A stretch of DNA of 48,605 nucleotides from Bacteroidales bacterium (GCA_025358645.1 JANYIW010000083.1:1-48605), one strand, 5' to 3'; shown: positions 1 to 9,789, counted from the stretch's first letter. The notes: generated by a model not told the origin, from the sequence alone. Numbers and translations are program-made.

Positions 1-1224
1 CCATCCATGATTCTGCCAGTAGAGCCATTCATTCTGTAATAACAAACCATTTTCATCAGCAATATCGTACCAGAAATCGGGCACAATGCCTACACAAATA
101 CGCATTGAATTCCAGTTGAGTTGTTTTGGATAATTTACAAGAAGGTTCTTCACCCATTCTTTATCCCAAACCAGGTTTCCGCAATCAGGATCTTCGAAAA
201 AACGCTGAAGTGTAATATTTGTGCCCCGAAGTAAATATTTGTCCCCATTCAGGTAGTAAAATTTTCCTTTAGCTGTAAAATCACGCATACCAAAATGATG
301 AATTACTTCATCGGAAATCCCTTTTTCAAACCTGAGTCTTGTTGTGGCATTATATTGAAATGGTTTCTCAGGTGTCCATGGCGTAAAATCTGAAAAAGGA
401 ATTTCAAGTGTCATTTCGCTCAGGTTATCTCTTTTTGCAGCGAATCTTCCTTGTGCGTTTGCTACAGCTTTGCCTGAGATCTTTTCAGTTATCACTACTT
501 CAATATCCAGTGAATCAATCATTGGATCCCTAGAAAAGATCTGTGACGGGATCAAGCTTCTGATCTGGGCTTTTATTGTAAGTTTATTATTTACTACTGA
601 GGGAAGAACAAGCAGTCTGTTAATACGGACATCCCCTGTGAATGAGAGAAATACATCATCCCAAATCCCGGGGAGATAGTGTTCTTTCTCCTTATCCGTT
701 CCACCTGCCGCCTCTGAAGGTAACCAGACTCTCTCCCCTACTCTGATAAGGATCTCATTGTCTGAACCAAATTTAATCGCCTGATTGATGGGAAATTCAA
801 TAGGGGTATAACATGCCATTGAAGTGCCCAGATCCATGCCATTAATATATACCTGTGTTACATACTGACTCTTTTTTATCGTAATCATCCCCTTTTTGTT
901 CTCAAGCGATTTCGGGATGAAAACATTCTTCCTGTACCAGCTGTAACGTGGTGTATAGTCGAGGTTATATAAATTGAATTGTACTTTTGCTTCCGGTTTG
1001 TCATGCCTTTTAAAGAATTTATCATATTCAACAATTTTTGGGTCGGCAAGATGTATTAATCCGGGTACCGGAATTGTCCTGGTAAACTTTTGCGGAGGAA
1101 AAGCATTTGTCGTCTGATCAAATTCCCATATACCGTTCAGGCTGATGACTGTTCTCGGATTCTGCCCGATTGTATATTGAGCAGTCGTAAATAATGCAAG
1201 GAAAAGAATTGCTAAGTGTTTCAT
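1..1224 (-). CDS. Glycoside hydrolase family 2 (beta-galactosidase/beta-glucuronidase-like), N-terminal part; runs off the left edge
   Basis: Not in the ORF track because it is open at the edge. Minus-strand reading from ATG at 1224: MKHLAILFLALFTTAQYTIGQNPRTVISLNGIWEFDQ...PVPGLIHLADP...YSWYRKNVFIPKS...YVTQVYINGMDLG...LPGIWDDVFLSF...FYYLNGDKYLLRGTNITLQRFFEDPDCGNLVWDKEW; GH2 sugar-binding/jelly-roll features and signal peptide. Confidence 0.85.
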   Translation of the reverse strand, partial: MKHLAILFLALFTTAQYTIGQNPRTVISLNGIWEFDQTTNAFPPQKFTRTIPVPGLIHLADPKIVEYDKFFKRHDKPEAKVQFNLYNLDYTPRYSWYRKNVFIPKSLENKKGMITIKKSQYVTQVYINGMDLGTSMACYTPIEFPINQAIKFGSDNEILIRVGERVWLPSEAAGGTDKEKEHYLPGIWDDVFLSFTGDVRINRLLVLPSVVNNKLTIKAQIRSLIPSQIFSRDPMIDSLDIEVVITEKISGKAVANAQGRFAAKRDNLSEMTLEIPFSDFTPWTPEKPFQYNATTRLRFEKGISDEVIHHFGMRDFTAKGKFYYLNGDKYLLRGTNITLQRFFEDPDCGNLVWDKEWVKNLLVNYPKQLNWNSMRICVGIVPDFWYDIADENGLLLQNEWLYWQNHGW

Positions 1225-1351
1225 ATCTTATATTTTTATTGCCACCAAGACACAAAGAAACTTACTAAATAACCTACTTCCTACAAAGTCGCAAATTGAT
1301 TTTCGTAGCGATTGGCACGAAAGTTAATAATCTTGAAGTTCCTGTAAAAAA

Positions 1352-3472
1352 TTATTGTTTAACACATATTTCGTATAAATTCCCTGAATATAATCCCGGG
1401 AGTTCTACTGTAAATCCTTTTTCATTCAACTCTTTTCCGGTTAAAGAGGTTACAACTTTTCCATCGATTTCTTTCACCTCGTATGTTTTCTCCGGGTCAA
1501 GGTATCTGACTGTGACGATTCGTTTGGTTTCTACTGATCCATGTCGGAAGATCCCAATAATGCCTCCGCTTTTTGTATCTGTATTGATTCGCTGGAATCC
1601 ATCCCACATTCCTTCCATTGGTTCGCCGAATCCCGGGAGATCCTGGCGAAAATTCATAATGCTATAGTTACGTTCCATTTTTTGCAACCAATCGGCATAA
1701 CCCCTGTATTTTTTCAAATCTGTCGCCGAAAGTTTCCTGGGATCACCTAATATGATTGGCAGAGCTCCCGCGATTGATTTGATATGTGTCTCCCAATCCT
1801 TATCCTGCATCTGCGGATTTCCAATTACTAATGATGTTGCCGGTATAGCAGGTGAACGCCACCAAGCCATATTACGGATCCTGATATCGGTCTTCTCTCC
1901 GGCTGCCCCTTCGAAATTGGAGAGCCAGTCACCTTCCGCATGTTTCAACAGTGCATAATCAATTAATTGGGTCCCTCCCATCGTTTCAAAAGTACAATCA
2001 ATAAAGAGCTCCGGTTTCGCAGCATGGAGTTCATCGAAGAGCTGCCACAGGCGTTCATAATTAGTATATAGCGATTCATTATGATCTTTGTGACCAGCGT
2101 GTTTAGTTGAATAACATCCCGATTGCGTGTGATCGTAGGTGTAAGCGCTTGTGACAACTGCAAAATCAAGCTTGAAATATTCCAGGCCAGAGTCTAACGA
2201 AAGTTTAAGTAAGATCCCTTTGATATAATCATACCATCCTGTGCCGAAACAGGCGGTATATTTTTCTTTGTCACCGGGCGCATGCAATGATGTAGGAGTA
2301 CCGTTCCTGTCAAGGACAAACCATTCAGGATGAGCCTTGTATGCTTTACTTTCAGGACTGGCACTGCCAATGCTTACCCAAAGACCTGGTTTCATTCCGA
2401 GTGATTTAATATAATCAAAAACAGGTTTCAGTCCGCCTGGAAATTTCTTATAATCGATTCCCCAGTCGCCGTAGTTGTCCTGCCAGCCATCGTCGATTAC
2501 AAATTCCTTCATACCTGCATCTGCAGCCGCTTTGGCTAATTCCATTACAAGTTTCTCATTTATGTTTTTATAGAATGGTTCCCATGTATTATATACGAAT
2601 GTTGGTTTCTCCTTAAGTTCTGAAAGCCTGATCCCCATATATTTCCGTACAAAATCGGGAACAGAAGTATTAAGCATCTCATCCGGAGTTTTTTGATGAT
2701 TATATACCATTGTAAATACCTGAGGCGTTTCAAACGACTCGCCTTTTTCAATCCATTTACGGAAGGGAAATGGAGCATTTTTATGGGTCAGACCTAAACA
2801 GATATCCTGTGTCTCATAAAATACTGACGTATGCTTCATTACACCGGTTGCTTCGTTACCAAGAACGATACCCTGCTCAGTATTCATGTCATGAACTATT
2901 ATCAGCGCATCCTGTTTCCCCCCATCATAATTACCTATGTACCTTCTTCTTCCATAATCGTGATATATCCAGCTATAAGTAACAGGATAATAATCGGGCA
3001 CTTCAAATTTTTCTACGTCAACTGATTCCAGCCTAATCGGATCTTCTGTTAAATTCTTAACAATAAGACTTTTACGAATAGCAGGTGAATTTGGATACAT
3101 AAGGAATTTCACAGTGAGTTCAATTTTTTTATCACTGCTTAACATGGTTACTGTTGCTCCGCTCCCATTATTTGAATCATCTGCAACCTGAATCTTTAAT
3201 AATTCCCATCGCCCTTTCCCAGAATAGACAACATCATTTACTTCGAACTGAAAGTCCGAACAACTATATGAAAAATAGCCAAAATCTCCCGCAATCGGCT
3301 TATATGAAATAGTTACAAAGGATCCGTCAACTGTTGGAAGTTTAATTGTTCTTCTGACTAGCCCATTGCAAAGGATAAGTTCTGTTTTTGTCCATTTTGC
3401 ATAGTTATTTATTACACCATAAATTTCTGTAGCAGTCAGAATAAGAATAGATAAAAGAATGGTTTTCTTCAT
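1352..3472 (-). CDS. GH36-like alpha-galactosidase (melibiase family), secreted
   Basis: Signal peptide; FVYNTWEPFYKNINEKLVMELAKAAADAGMKEFVIDDGWQDNYGDWGIDYKKFPGGLKPVFDYIKSLGMKPGLWVSIGSASPES, YFKLDF motif typical of GH36/27 catalytic domains. Confidence 0.85.
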   Translation of the reverse strand: MKKTILLSILILTATEIYGVINNYAKWTKTELILCNGLVRRTIKLPTVDGSFVTISYKPIAGDFGYFSYSCSDFQFEVNDVVYSGKGRWELLKIQVADDSNNGSGATVTMLSSDKKIELTVKFLMYPNSPAIRKSLIVKNLTEDPIRLESVDVEKFEVPDYYPVTYSWIYHDYGRRRYIGNYDGGKQDALIIVHDMNTEQGIVLGNEATGVMKHTSVFYETQDICLGLTHKNAPFPFRKWIEKGESFETPQVFTMVYNHQKTPDEMLNTSVPDFVRKYMGIRLSELKEKPTFVYNTWEPFYKNINEKLVMELAKAAADAGMKEFVIDDGWQDNYGDWGIDYKKFPGGLKPVFDYIKSLGMKPGLWVSIGSASPESKAYKAHPEWFVLDRNGTPTSLHAPGDKEKYTACFGTGWYDYIKGILLKLSLDSGLEYFKLDFAVVTSAYTYDHTQSGCYSTKHAGHKDHNESLYTNYERLWQLFDELHAAKPELFIDCTFETMGGTQLIDYALLKHAEGDWLSNFEGAAGEKTDIRIRNMAWWRSPAIPATSLVIGNPQMQDKDWETHIKSIAGALPIILGDPRKLSATDLKKYRGYADWLQKMERNYSIMNFRQDLPGFGEPMEGMWDGFQRINTDTKSGGIIGIFRHGSVETKRIVTVRYLDPEKTYEVKEIDGKVVTSLTGKELNEKGFTVELPGLYSGNLYEICVKQ

Positions 3473-3774
3473 AGAATGTACTTTTTCACCAGCGAATGCA
3501 GGTTGATTTACCTTAGGTTAGATTTGTAAAAATTTGTCTTTACTAAGATATTTATTTAAAATGATACTCTCTTGCCTTTAATAATTTAAGTACTATTTTA
3601 AGGACAGCATCTAAACCCCATTCAACTCATATAACTATTACCCACTCTGAGAACGTCAAAATCCATGAACCACAAAGGGCACAAAGGTTACACACAAAGA
3701 TCACAAAGTCCCGATAGCTATGTTATACTTCAGAATTTTGGAAACAGATTCAAACTTCTCTTTTTTTATTTTGA

Positions 3775-3840
3775 ACCCCCTTTCATTTTCCCCCAAGGGG
3801 GAAATGTTTAGCTACTCCTTCCCCCGCGGGGGAAGGTTTG
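3775..3840. repeat. Palindromic dispersed element, 3'-truncated copy (ACCCCCTTTCattTTCCCCCAAGGGGGAAA...ACTCCTTCCCCCGCGGGGGAAGG)
   Basis: Two adjacent hairpins (TTTCCCCCAAGGGGGAAA-type and CCTTCCCCCGCGGGGGAAGG); same sequence family as 6319-6399. Confidence 0.85.
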
Positions 3841-4132
3841 TTCTTTGTGGTTAAATCGGACTTCTTCATCAGCCACTAACAATTAATAGATTGCGAATAG
3901 AATTGATAACAATTTTTCATTTTGAATTGTTAACTTTGAGATATCAACACGTAATCTGACTAAAAACAAATATTCTCATATGGAAAACCTGGAGACGACC
4001 TATCTGAGGTTAAAACTCAGGAATACGCTGATAGCCAGAAGCTGCTGACTTACAAATTCAATTTCAAATATTAAGGAGCTGGCAAAAAAAGGTGTCATTA
4101 TCAGTATTGCGAAAATTCTTTAATGGTGAATT

Positions 4133-4774
4133 ATGACATTATACCAAAATAAATTCCGGGTTGAGACTACCCGTTTGAAGAATTGGAATTACGCATCGGA
4201 TGGTTGGTATTTTATTACCATCTGTACAAAAGGGAGGGAAAATATTTTTGGAATTATAGAACATGGTACAATGATATTAAACCAATACGGACGTATTGTA
4301 GAACAATGCTGGTTCGATTTGCCTAACCATTATTTCAATTTAATATTGGATGCATTTGTAATAATGCCCAATCATTTGCACGGAATAATGATTATCGACA
4401 ATACACGCGAAACGGTTGTATCGGTTAATGGGGGCGTTGGCGTATCGATCAATGGGGGCGTTGGTGTAGAGACGGGTTTGAAACCCGTCTCTACGGATAC
4501 GCAACCGAATATGAATAAACAACCGCAATCGGATACGCAACCGCAATCGGATACGCAACCGAATATGAATAAACAACTCAAATCATCAACAAACCCACAC
4601 GGGATATTTGAATTTGTGAGGGCATTGAAAACGTTTTCATCACGGAGGATGAATGAATTGGATAATACAGCAGGCAAATCACGATGGCAATTACGATTTC
4701 ACGACCACATTATTCGCGATAAAGAGGAATTGTATAGAATTCAACAGTATATTTTCAATAACCCGTCAACATAG
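4133..4774 (+). CDS. REP-associated tyrosine transposase (RAYT, Y1/IS200-like HUH superfamily)
   Basis: RLKNWNYASDGWYFITICTKGRENIFG...ILDAFVIMPNHLHGIMII (HUH motif NHLHG) and C-terminal YRIQQYIFNNP. Confidence 0.9.
   Translation: MTLYQNKFRVETTRLKNWNYASDGWYFITICTKGRENIFGIIEHGTMILNQYGRIVEQCWFDLPNHYFNLILDAFVIMPNHLHGIMIIDNTRETVVSVNGGVGVSINGGVGVETGLKPVSTDTQPNMNKQPQSDTQPQSDTQPNMNKQLKSSTNPHGIFEFVRALKTFSSRRMNELDNTAGKSRWQLRFHDHIIRDKEELYRIQQYIFNNPST
4466..4494. repeat. Perfect 29-bp REP-like palindrome GTAGAGACGGGTTT-G-AAACCCGTCTCTAC inside the RAYT CDS
   Basis: 14-bp perfect arms around one G; begins with GTAG as many REP heads do. Confidence 0.95.
4496..4580. repeat. Short internal direct repeats in the RAYT CDS (GGATACGCAACCGCAATC / ATACGCAACCGAATATGAATAAACAA units)
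   Basis: ATACGCAACC occurs three times; ACGCAACCGAATATGAATAAACAA occurs twice. Confidence 0.9.
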
Positions 4775-4856
4775 GGAAAAGATTCGTTAAAATAATTATT
4801 TAGCTGATATGAACTAAGTCGGTACGAGAGCAGAACTCATAAATCCGACACGTCCT

Positions 4857-6278
4857 TTATAACGAAACATACTTTACGATTATATCGATCAGCCATCCCG
4901 GATAAACACCTAATACCAATATGCTTATCCCGACTATTGCAAGGGTAATATTCCCCGAAAGAGAGAGTTCAGGCAGTTTGATATCGCTCGTAGTTGAAAA
5001 GAGTGCAGTAATAATTCTTAAGTAATAGTAAAGCCCTATCACACTATTGATTATCAGAGATATTATTAGTACCATAAGTCCGGCTTTCATGCCCTCAAAA
5101 ATGACATAGAATTTAGCAATGAATCCTGCTGTCAAAGGAATTCCGGCAAGCGACAATAATGAAAGGGTAAATACAATTGCTATCCATGGCCTTTTCCAGA
5201 AGAGTCCTTTAAAATCCTCTATTTTTTCAGCTTCATGTTCATTTGTCGATAGAAGTGTTATTACTCCAAATGCCCCTACCGTTGTAAAAATATATGAAAT
5301 GAGATAAAAAATTGAAGCCTGTATTCCTCTGTTACTGCCAGTCAGTAATATTATTATCAGATACCCCATATTTGCTATAGATGAATATCCTAATAACCTT
5401 TTTATGTTTTTCTGTCTTATTGCGAGAATGTTTCCTACGAACATGGAAAGTATCGCAATACCTGAAATTGCAATAAATAAATAATGGTTATCGAATCCAT
5501 GGAGATTAAAGAAGAATCGTATAAGAATTGCCATCACAGCCCCTTTTGAAACAGTGGCTACATATGCCGAAACAGGTGCAGGCGCTCCCTGGTAAACATC
5601 AGGTGTCCACATATGAAACGGAACCAATGCCAGTTTAAAACCAATCCCTACCATCATCATTCCAAAGCCTGATAAAACCAATGGTGATAATTGTCCGGCT
5701 GCCGCTATTGCAGTTACAATTTCTGTAAAATGCATTGTTCCAAGTGCAGTGTATATCAGGGCCATACCAAATAGTAAAAATGCAGAAGAGACAGAAGCCA
5801 GGATCAGATATTTAATTCCGGCTTCAATAGAATTGCTTTTCGATCTTTGGAAGGCTATGAGAATATATAAGGAGATGCTAAGCGTTTCAATGCCCAGAAA
5901 GAAGAGTACGAAATGATTTGCAACTGCCAGTAGCGCTGCTCCCAGCGTAGATGTGAAGAGGACAATATAGTACTCTTCTCTCACCCCCTCGAGCTGTTTT
6001 ATGTAGTCATACGAGAGTAATGCCACCAGCAATGCCGAAATGATAATTATACCGAGAAAAAACAAACTATAGACATCAATAATAAACAATGGTTCAATCG
6101 TATGGGGAACCGAAGGCAGTATAAAAAATATCGAAATAAATGCGGCTATTAATGACAAAACTGAAAATCCATAAACAACATTATAATTTCTTAATAATGA
6201 AATTACAATCATAATCACGACAGGAGCTGTAGCTATTATGAGGAACGGCGTTAAACACAAAAAATCTTTGTAGGTCAT
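4857..6278 (-). CDS. nuoN: NADH-quinone oxidoreductase subunit N
   Basis: Proton-channel family (Proton_antipo_M), last gene of the nuo operon; start overlaps the nuoM stop (ATGA). Confidence 0.95.
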   Translation of the reverse strand: MTYKDFLCLTPFLIIATAPVVIMIVISLLRNYNVVYGFSVLSLIAAFISIFFILPSVPHTIEPLFIIDVYSLFFLGIIIISALLVALLSYDYIKQLEGVREEYYIVLFTSTLGAALLAVANHFVLFFLGIETLSISLYILIAFQRSKSNSIEAGIKYLILASVSSAFLLFGMALIYTALGTMHFTEIVTAIAAAGQLSPLVLSGFGMMMVGIGFKLALVPFHMWTPDVYQGAPAPVSAYVATVSKGAVMAILIRFFFNLHGFDNHYLFIAISGIAILSMFVGNILAIRQKNIKRLLGYSSIANMGYLIIILLTGSNRGIQASIFYLISYIFTTVGAFGVITLLSTNEHEAEKIEDFKGLFWKRPWIAIVFTLSLLSLAGIPLTAGFIAKFYVIFEGMKAGLMVLIISLIINSVIGLYYYLRIITALFSTTSDIKLPELSLSGNITLAIVGISILVLGVYPGWLIDIIVKYVSL

Positions 6279-7915
6279 CTAATATTACTTAATGAAAAAA
6301 TTTCGTCTTCATGATTTTTACCCCCTTTCTTATTTCCCCCAAGGGGGAAAAGATTTTGAACTACTCCTTCCCCCGTGGGGGAAGGTTGGGAAGGGGGTAA
6401 TAAAAATAAGAAAGGATCGCCCGAGTTATATGCAGAATTCTGAAATGTTATCTCTTTTTGTTTAAGAAGGGTCTTCAGCAAAGCAGGTTTAGCTGTATTA
6501 AGTACTGGCTGAGGAAACAGACCGAGCCAGAGAATCGCAATGACCAATGATGCCGAGATTGCTTTTTCACGGAGTGTCAGATCATTCATCTTCCAGTCAG
6601 TATTTTTATTTCCGAGAAAGACCTTCTGAACAATCCTGAGAGAATATATTGTTGCAGCTATCAGTCCCAGACTTGCAAGACAGGACATCAGTATATTTGC
6701 TTTAAAAGCTCCGATCAGAATAAGAAGTTCCGCTATAAAATTCCCTAATCCGGGTAATCCCAGTGATGCCATGGAAAAAACGAGTCCTATAGCGCCCATT
6801 ACGGGAGCTTTTTCCCATAGCCCTCCCATTTTAGTAATATCCCTTGTATGAATACGTTCGTAAAGCTGACCAACAAGTATAAACAGTGCACCAGTACTTA
6901 TTCCGTGTGCAATCATCTGAATAACAACCCCCTGGTAAGCAATTTCATTAAATGAAAAAACACCGAGTATTACGAATCCCATGTGGCTGACACTTGTATA
7001 AGCGACGAGCCGTTTCAGGTCGGTTTGAGCAAATGCAAGCTTGGCACCATAAAGGATTCCAATTACCCCAAGCAACATTCCAAAAGGAGCAAACGATACT
7101 GAGGCCGATGGAAATAATGGAACAATAAACCGGAGAAGTCCATACGCTCCTGTTTTTAAAAGTAATGCGGCAAGGATGAGACTTCCTGCGGTGGGTGCTT
7201 CGGTATGTGCATCCGGCAACCAGTTGTGTAAAGGCACCACAGGCAGTTTTACAAGAAATGCAGCCAGGAACCCAAGCATTATCAGGAATGCAGTTGAAGA
7301 GGGCATCTCTGTCCCAAGTAGTTGCAGATAATCGAATGTATATAACCCGGTTGATCGTCCGTGGATAAAATATAAAGTAATTATCGCAATAAACATGAGC
7401 AGTCCGCTCGCCTGTGTATAGAGAAAGAATTTATTCGAAGCAGCAGTCCTGTTTTCATGGCCCCAGATACCAATCAGGAAATACATTGGCACCAACATCA
7501 GTTCCCAGAAGAAATAGAAAAGGAAGAGGTCCAGCGAAAGAAATACACCAGTTATCCCTGCTAAAATCAAAAGAAGATTGAAATGAAAGAATCCGACTTT
7601 TGATCCTATCTCTTTCCACGAAATTATAACAGAAATTATACCAAGGAAGAAAGTCAGAATGAGCATAACCAGACTCAGTCCGTCAAGTGCAAGGTGCAAG
7701 CTTATACCGAACTGAGGAATCCATTCAAGCTTAATATCAATCAGCCAGTCTTTATCCGAAGGAGTTGATTGTAAAACATATATAATAATAATAATAAGAT
7801 CTGAGAGCAAAGCTACAAGCGAAATAATACGAGGCAGGGCAGAGTTTCGTTTTCCTGTAATCCAGGCAAGAAATGCTCCTGCTAATAATATAACTATAAG
7901 ATAAATAAGTATCAT
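6275..7915 (-). CDS. nuoM: NADH-quinone oxidoreductase subunit M, with a repeat-derived insertion in its C-terminus
   Basis: ELMLVPMYFLIGIWG, VPLHNWLPDAHTEAPTAGS; C-terminal LLPPSQPSPTGEGVVQNLFPLGGNKKGGK is encoded by the element at 6319-6399. Confidence 0.95.
   Translation of the reverse strand: MILIYLIVILLAGAFLAWITGKRNSALPRIISLVALLSDLIIIIIYVLQSTPSDKDWLIDIKLEWIPQFGISLHLALDGLSLVMLILTFFLGIISVIISWKEIGSKVGFFHFNLLLILAGITGVFLSLDLFLFYFFWELMLVPMYFLIGIWGHENRTAASNKFFLYTQASGLLMFIAIITLYFIHGRSTGLYTFDYLQLLGTEMPSSTAFLIMLGFLAAFLVKLPVVPLHNWLPDAHTEAPTAGSLILAALLLKTGAYGLLRFIVPLFPSASVSFAPFGMLLGVIGILYGAKLAFAQTDLKRLVAYTSVSHMGFVILGVFSFNEIAYQGVVIQMIAHGISTGALFILVGQLYERIHTRDITKMGGLWEKAPVMGAIGLVFSMASLGLPGLGNFIAELLILIGAFKANILMSCLASLGLIAATIYSLRIVQKVFLGNKNTDWKMNDLTLREKAISASLVIAILWLGLFPQPVLNTAKPALLKTLLKQKEITFQNSAYNSGDPFLFLLPPSQPSPTGEGVVQNLFPLGGNKKGGKNHEDEIFSLSNIR
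6319..6399. repeat. Full-length 81-bp MITE/REP-like palindromic element: TACCCCCTTTC...TTTCCCCCAAGGGGGAAA...CCTTCCCCCGTGGGGGAAGG...GGGAAGGGGGTA
   Basis: Imperfect terminal inverted repeats TACCCCCTT/AAGGGGGTA and two internal hairpins; lies inside nuoM. Confidence 0.9.
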
Positions 7916-9789
7916 TTACTAAGCAGGTAAGTTAATATTATCGTAATTCCAATAACAAATGACAGCAAATACCATCGCATTTTTCCGTTTTGAGTAGTAC
8001 TGAGCATCCGGTTGAATAAAAGAACCAGGCGGGATAATCCAATATTCCAAAGGTCAAAAAAATCGTCTTTATCGATAACAGAAAGCCAGACTATTGGTTT
8101 CACAAGCAGAGTATCATAAAGTTTGTCAAAGCCCCATCCTTTTTCAAAGAATTTGTTTATCCGGCTGTGGCTGTAAGGTGAAGACAGAGCCGGTTTTTTA
8201 TAGTAAATTAAATATGCGATATAGATTCCGGCCAGTACTATTATAGCTGAGAGTGCCTGAAACAGTAATTCCCTGCCTTCTCCGTTATTAACAACAATTA
8301 CTGGTAAAGTATTGTCAACAAGATTTGAGAAAAGATGAATATTACCAATTGATGAGGGCAGTTCTACAAATCCTCCTACAAGAGATAATACTGCAAGAAT
8401 GATTAAAGGAACTGTCATTAGTTTTCCCGGAAGAAAGGATGGTTGGGTTTTAGCTTCACCATAGAAGGTAACAAATATCATTCTGAATGAATAAAGTGCG
8501 GTTAACAATGCTCCGATAATCCCTGCCAGCCATAATATTATACTTCCGGTTTGCGATGAAAATGAATACCATAATATCTGGTCCTTGCTATAGAATCCAG
8601 CCGTTATAAGCGGTAGTGCAGAAAGTGAAGCAGAACCAATCAAAAAAGTATAAAATACAACCGGCATTTTCTTTCTCAGTCCGCCCATCTTAAAAATGTC
8701 ATGTTCTTCATCCAGAACTAATATCACGACACCTGCACCAAGAAAAAGCAGGGCTTTGAAAAAAGCATGTATCATAAAATGGAATACAGCGGCTGACCAT
8801 GCTCCTACACCAAGAGCAAGAAACATATAGCCTATCTGACTGATTGTGGAATAAGCAAGAATTCTTTTCAGGTCATGTTGCGCCAGAGCGCTGAACCCTG
8901 CAATCAGCAAAGTCAGTGCTCCTATAATCGCAATTGCAGACTGAACAACCGGAGCAAGACTGAATAACACATGAGTTCGGGCAATGAGGTAAACACCGGC
9001 GGTAACCATTGTTGCGGCGTGTATAAGAGCGCTTACCGGCGATGGACCGGCCATTGCATCAGGAAGCCAGGTTTGTAAAGGCAGCTGGGCCGACTTACCC
9101 AATGCTCCACCAAGCAATAATGCTGCTGTCAGTACTGCAATTGAAGATCCTGGAACCCACTTTGCAGATGCCTGTTGCATTAATTCGTTTATATTGACTG
9201 TGCCAAAATTCAGGAACAGGATGAAAATACCTATTATCATTGCCGTATCCCCGATTCGTGTAATGATAAATGCTTTCCTGGCTGCATAACCGTTTTGGGG
9301 TTCTTTATACCAGAAGCCTATCAACAGGTAACTGCATAGACCCACACCCTCCCATCCAAGGTACATAAGTAAAATATTGTCGGCAAGGACAAGTACGAGC
9401 ATTGAGCCAATAAAGAGATTCATATAGGCAAAGAACCTGGTGAAACCTTCATCTTTTGCCATGAATTCTATCGAGTACAGGTGTATCAGAAAGCCTACGA
9501 AAGTGATGACAAAGCAGAAAACCAACGACAGGGAGTCGAGGCTGAAAGATATATCAACCTTCAGATTACCGGCATTTATCCATTCCCATACATTAATTGA
9601 ATATGATTTGACTTCAGGCAATGATTTAAAAAAACTGATAGCCAGAATAAATGTTAGTACTGCAATGATGCCTATTGATCCGGCGCCGATAAAACCCGCA
9701 ATTTTCCGGCTCAGTTTATGGCCAAACAGTGCCAGTATGAGAAAGCTCAGAAAAGGGATTGCAGGTATGAGGGCAATAATAGTTGTCAT
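7912..9789 (-). CDS. nuoL: NADH-quinone oxidoreductase subunit L
   Basis: FLGWEGVGLCSYLLIGFWY, LPLQTWLPDAMAGPSPVSALIHAATMVTAGVYL. Confidence 0.97.
   Translation of the reverse strand: MTTIIALIPAIPFLSFLILALFGHKLSRKIAGFIGAGSIGIIAVLTFILAISFFKSLPEVKSYSINVWEWINAGNLKVDISFSLDSLSLVFCFVITFVGFLIHLYSIEFMAKDEGFTRFFAYMNLFIGSMLVLVLADNILLMYLGWEGVGLCSYLLIGFWYKEPQNGYAARKAFIITRIGDTAMIIGIFILFLNFGTVNINELMQQASAKWVPGSSIAVLTAALLLGGALGKSAQLPLQTWLPDAMAGPSPVSALIHAATMVTAGVYLIARTHVLFSLAPVVQSAIAIIGALTLLIAGFSALAQHDLKRILAYSTISQIGYMFLALGVGAWSAAVFHFMIHAFFKALLFLGAGVVILVLDEEHDIFKMGGLRKKMPVVFYTFLIGSASLSALPLITAGFYSKDQILWYSFSSQTGSIILWLAGIIGALLTALYSFRMIFVTFYGEAKTQPSFLPGKLMTVPLIILAVLSLVGGFVELPSSIGNIHLFSNLVDNTLPVIVVNNGEGRELLFQALSAIIVLAGIYIAYLIYYKKPALSSPYSHSRINKFFEKGWGFDKLYDTLLVKPIVWLSVIDKDDFFDLWNIGLSRLVLLFNRMLSTTQNGKMRWYLLSFVIGITIILTYLLSK

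Noticed and set aside
4421-4580. CRISPR-like array in the repeat-rich stretch of the RAYT
   Set aside because: Units are short, nested, and in frame with no unique spacers; they are coding minisatellite-like repeats, not CRISPR.
4340-4677. Antisense ORFs (RLRIRLRLRIRLRL... and CVSDCGCVSDCGC...) opposite the RAYT gene
   Set aside because: They are the reverse reading of the RAYT's in-frame tandem repeats; repeat periodicity in multiples of 3 keeps the antisense frame open.
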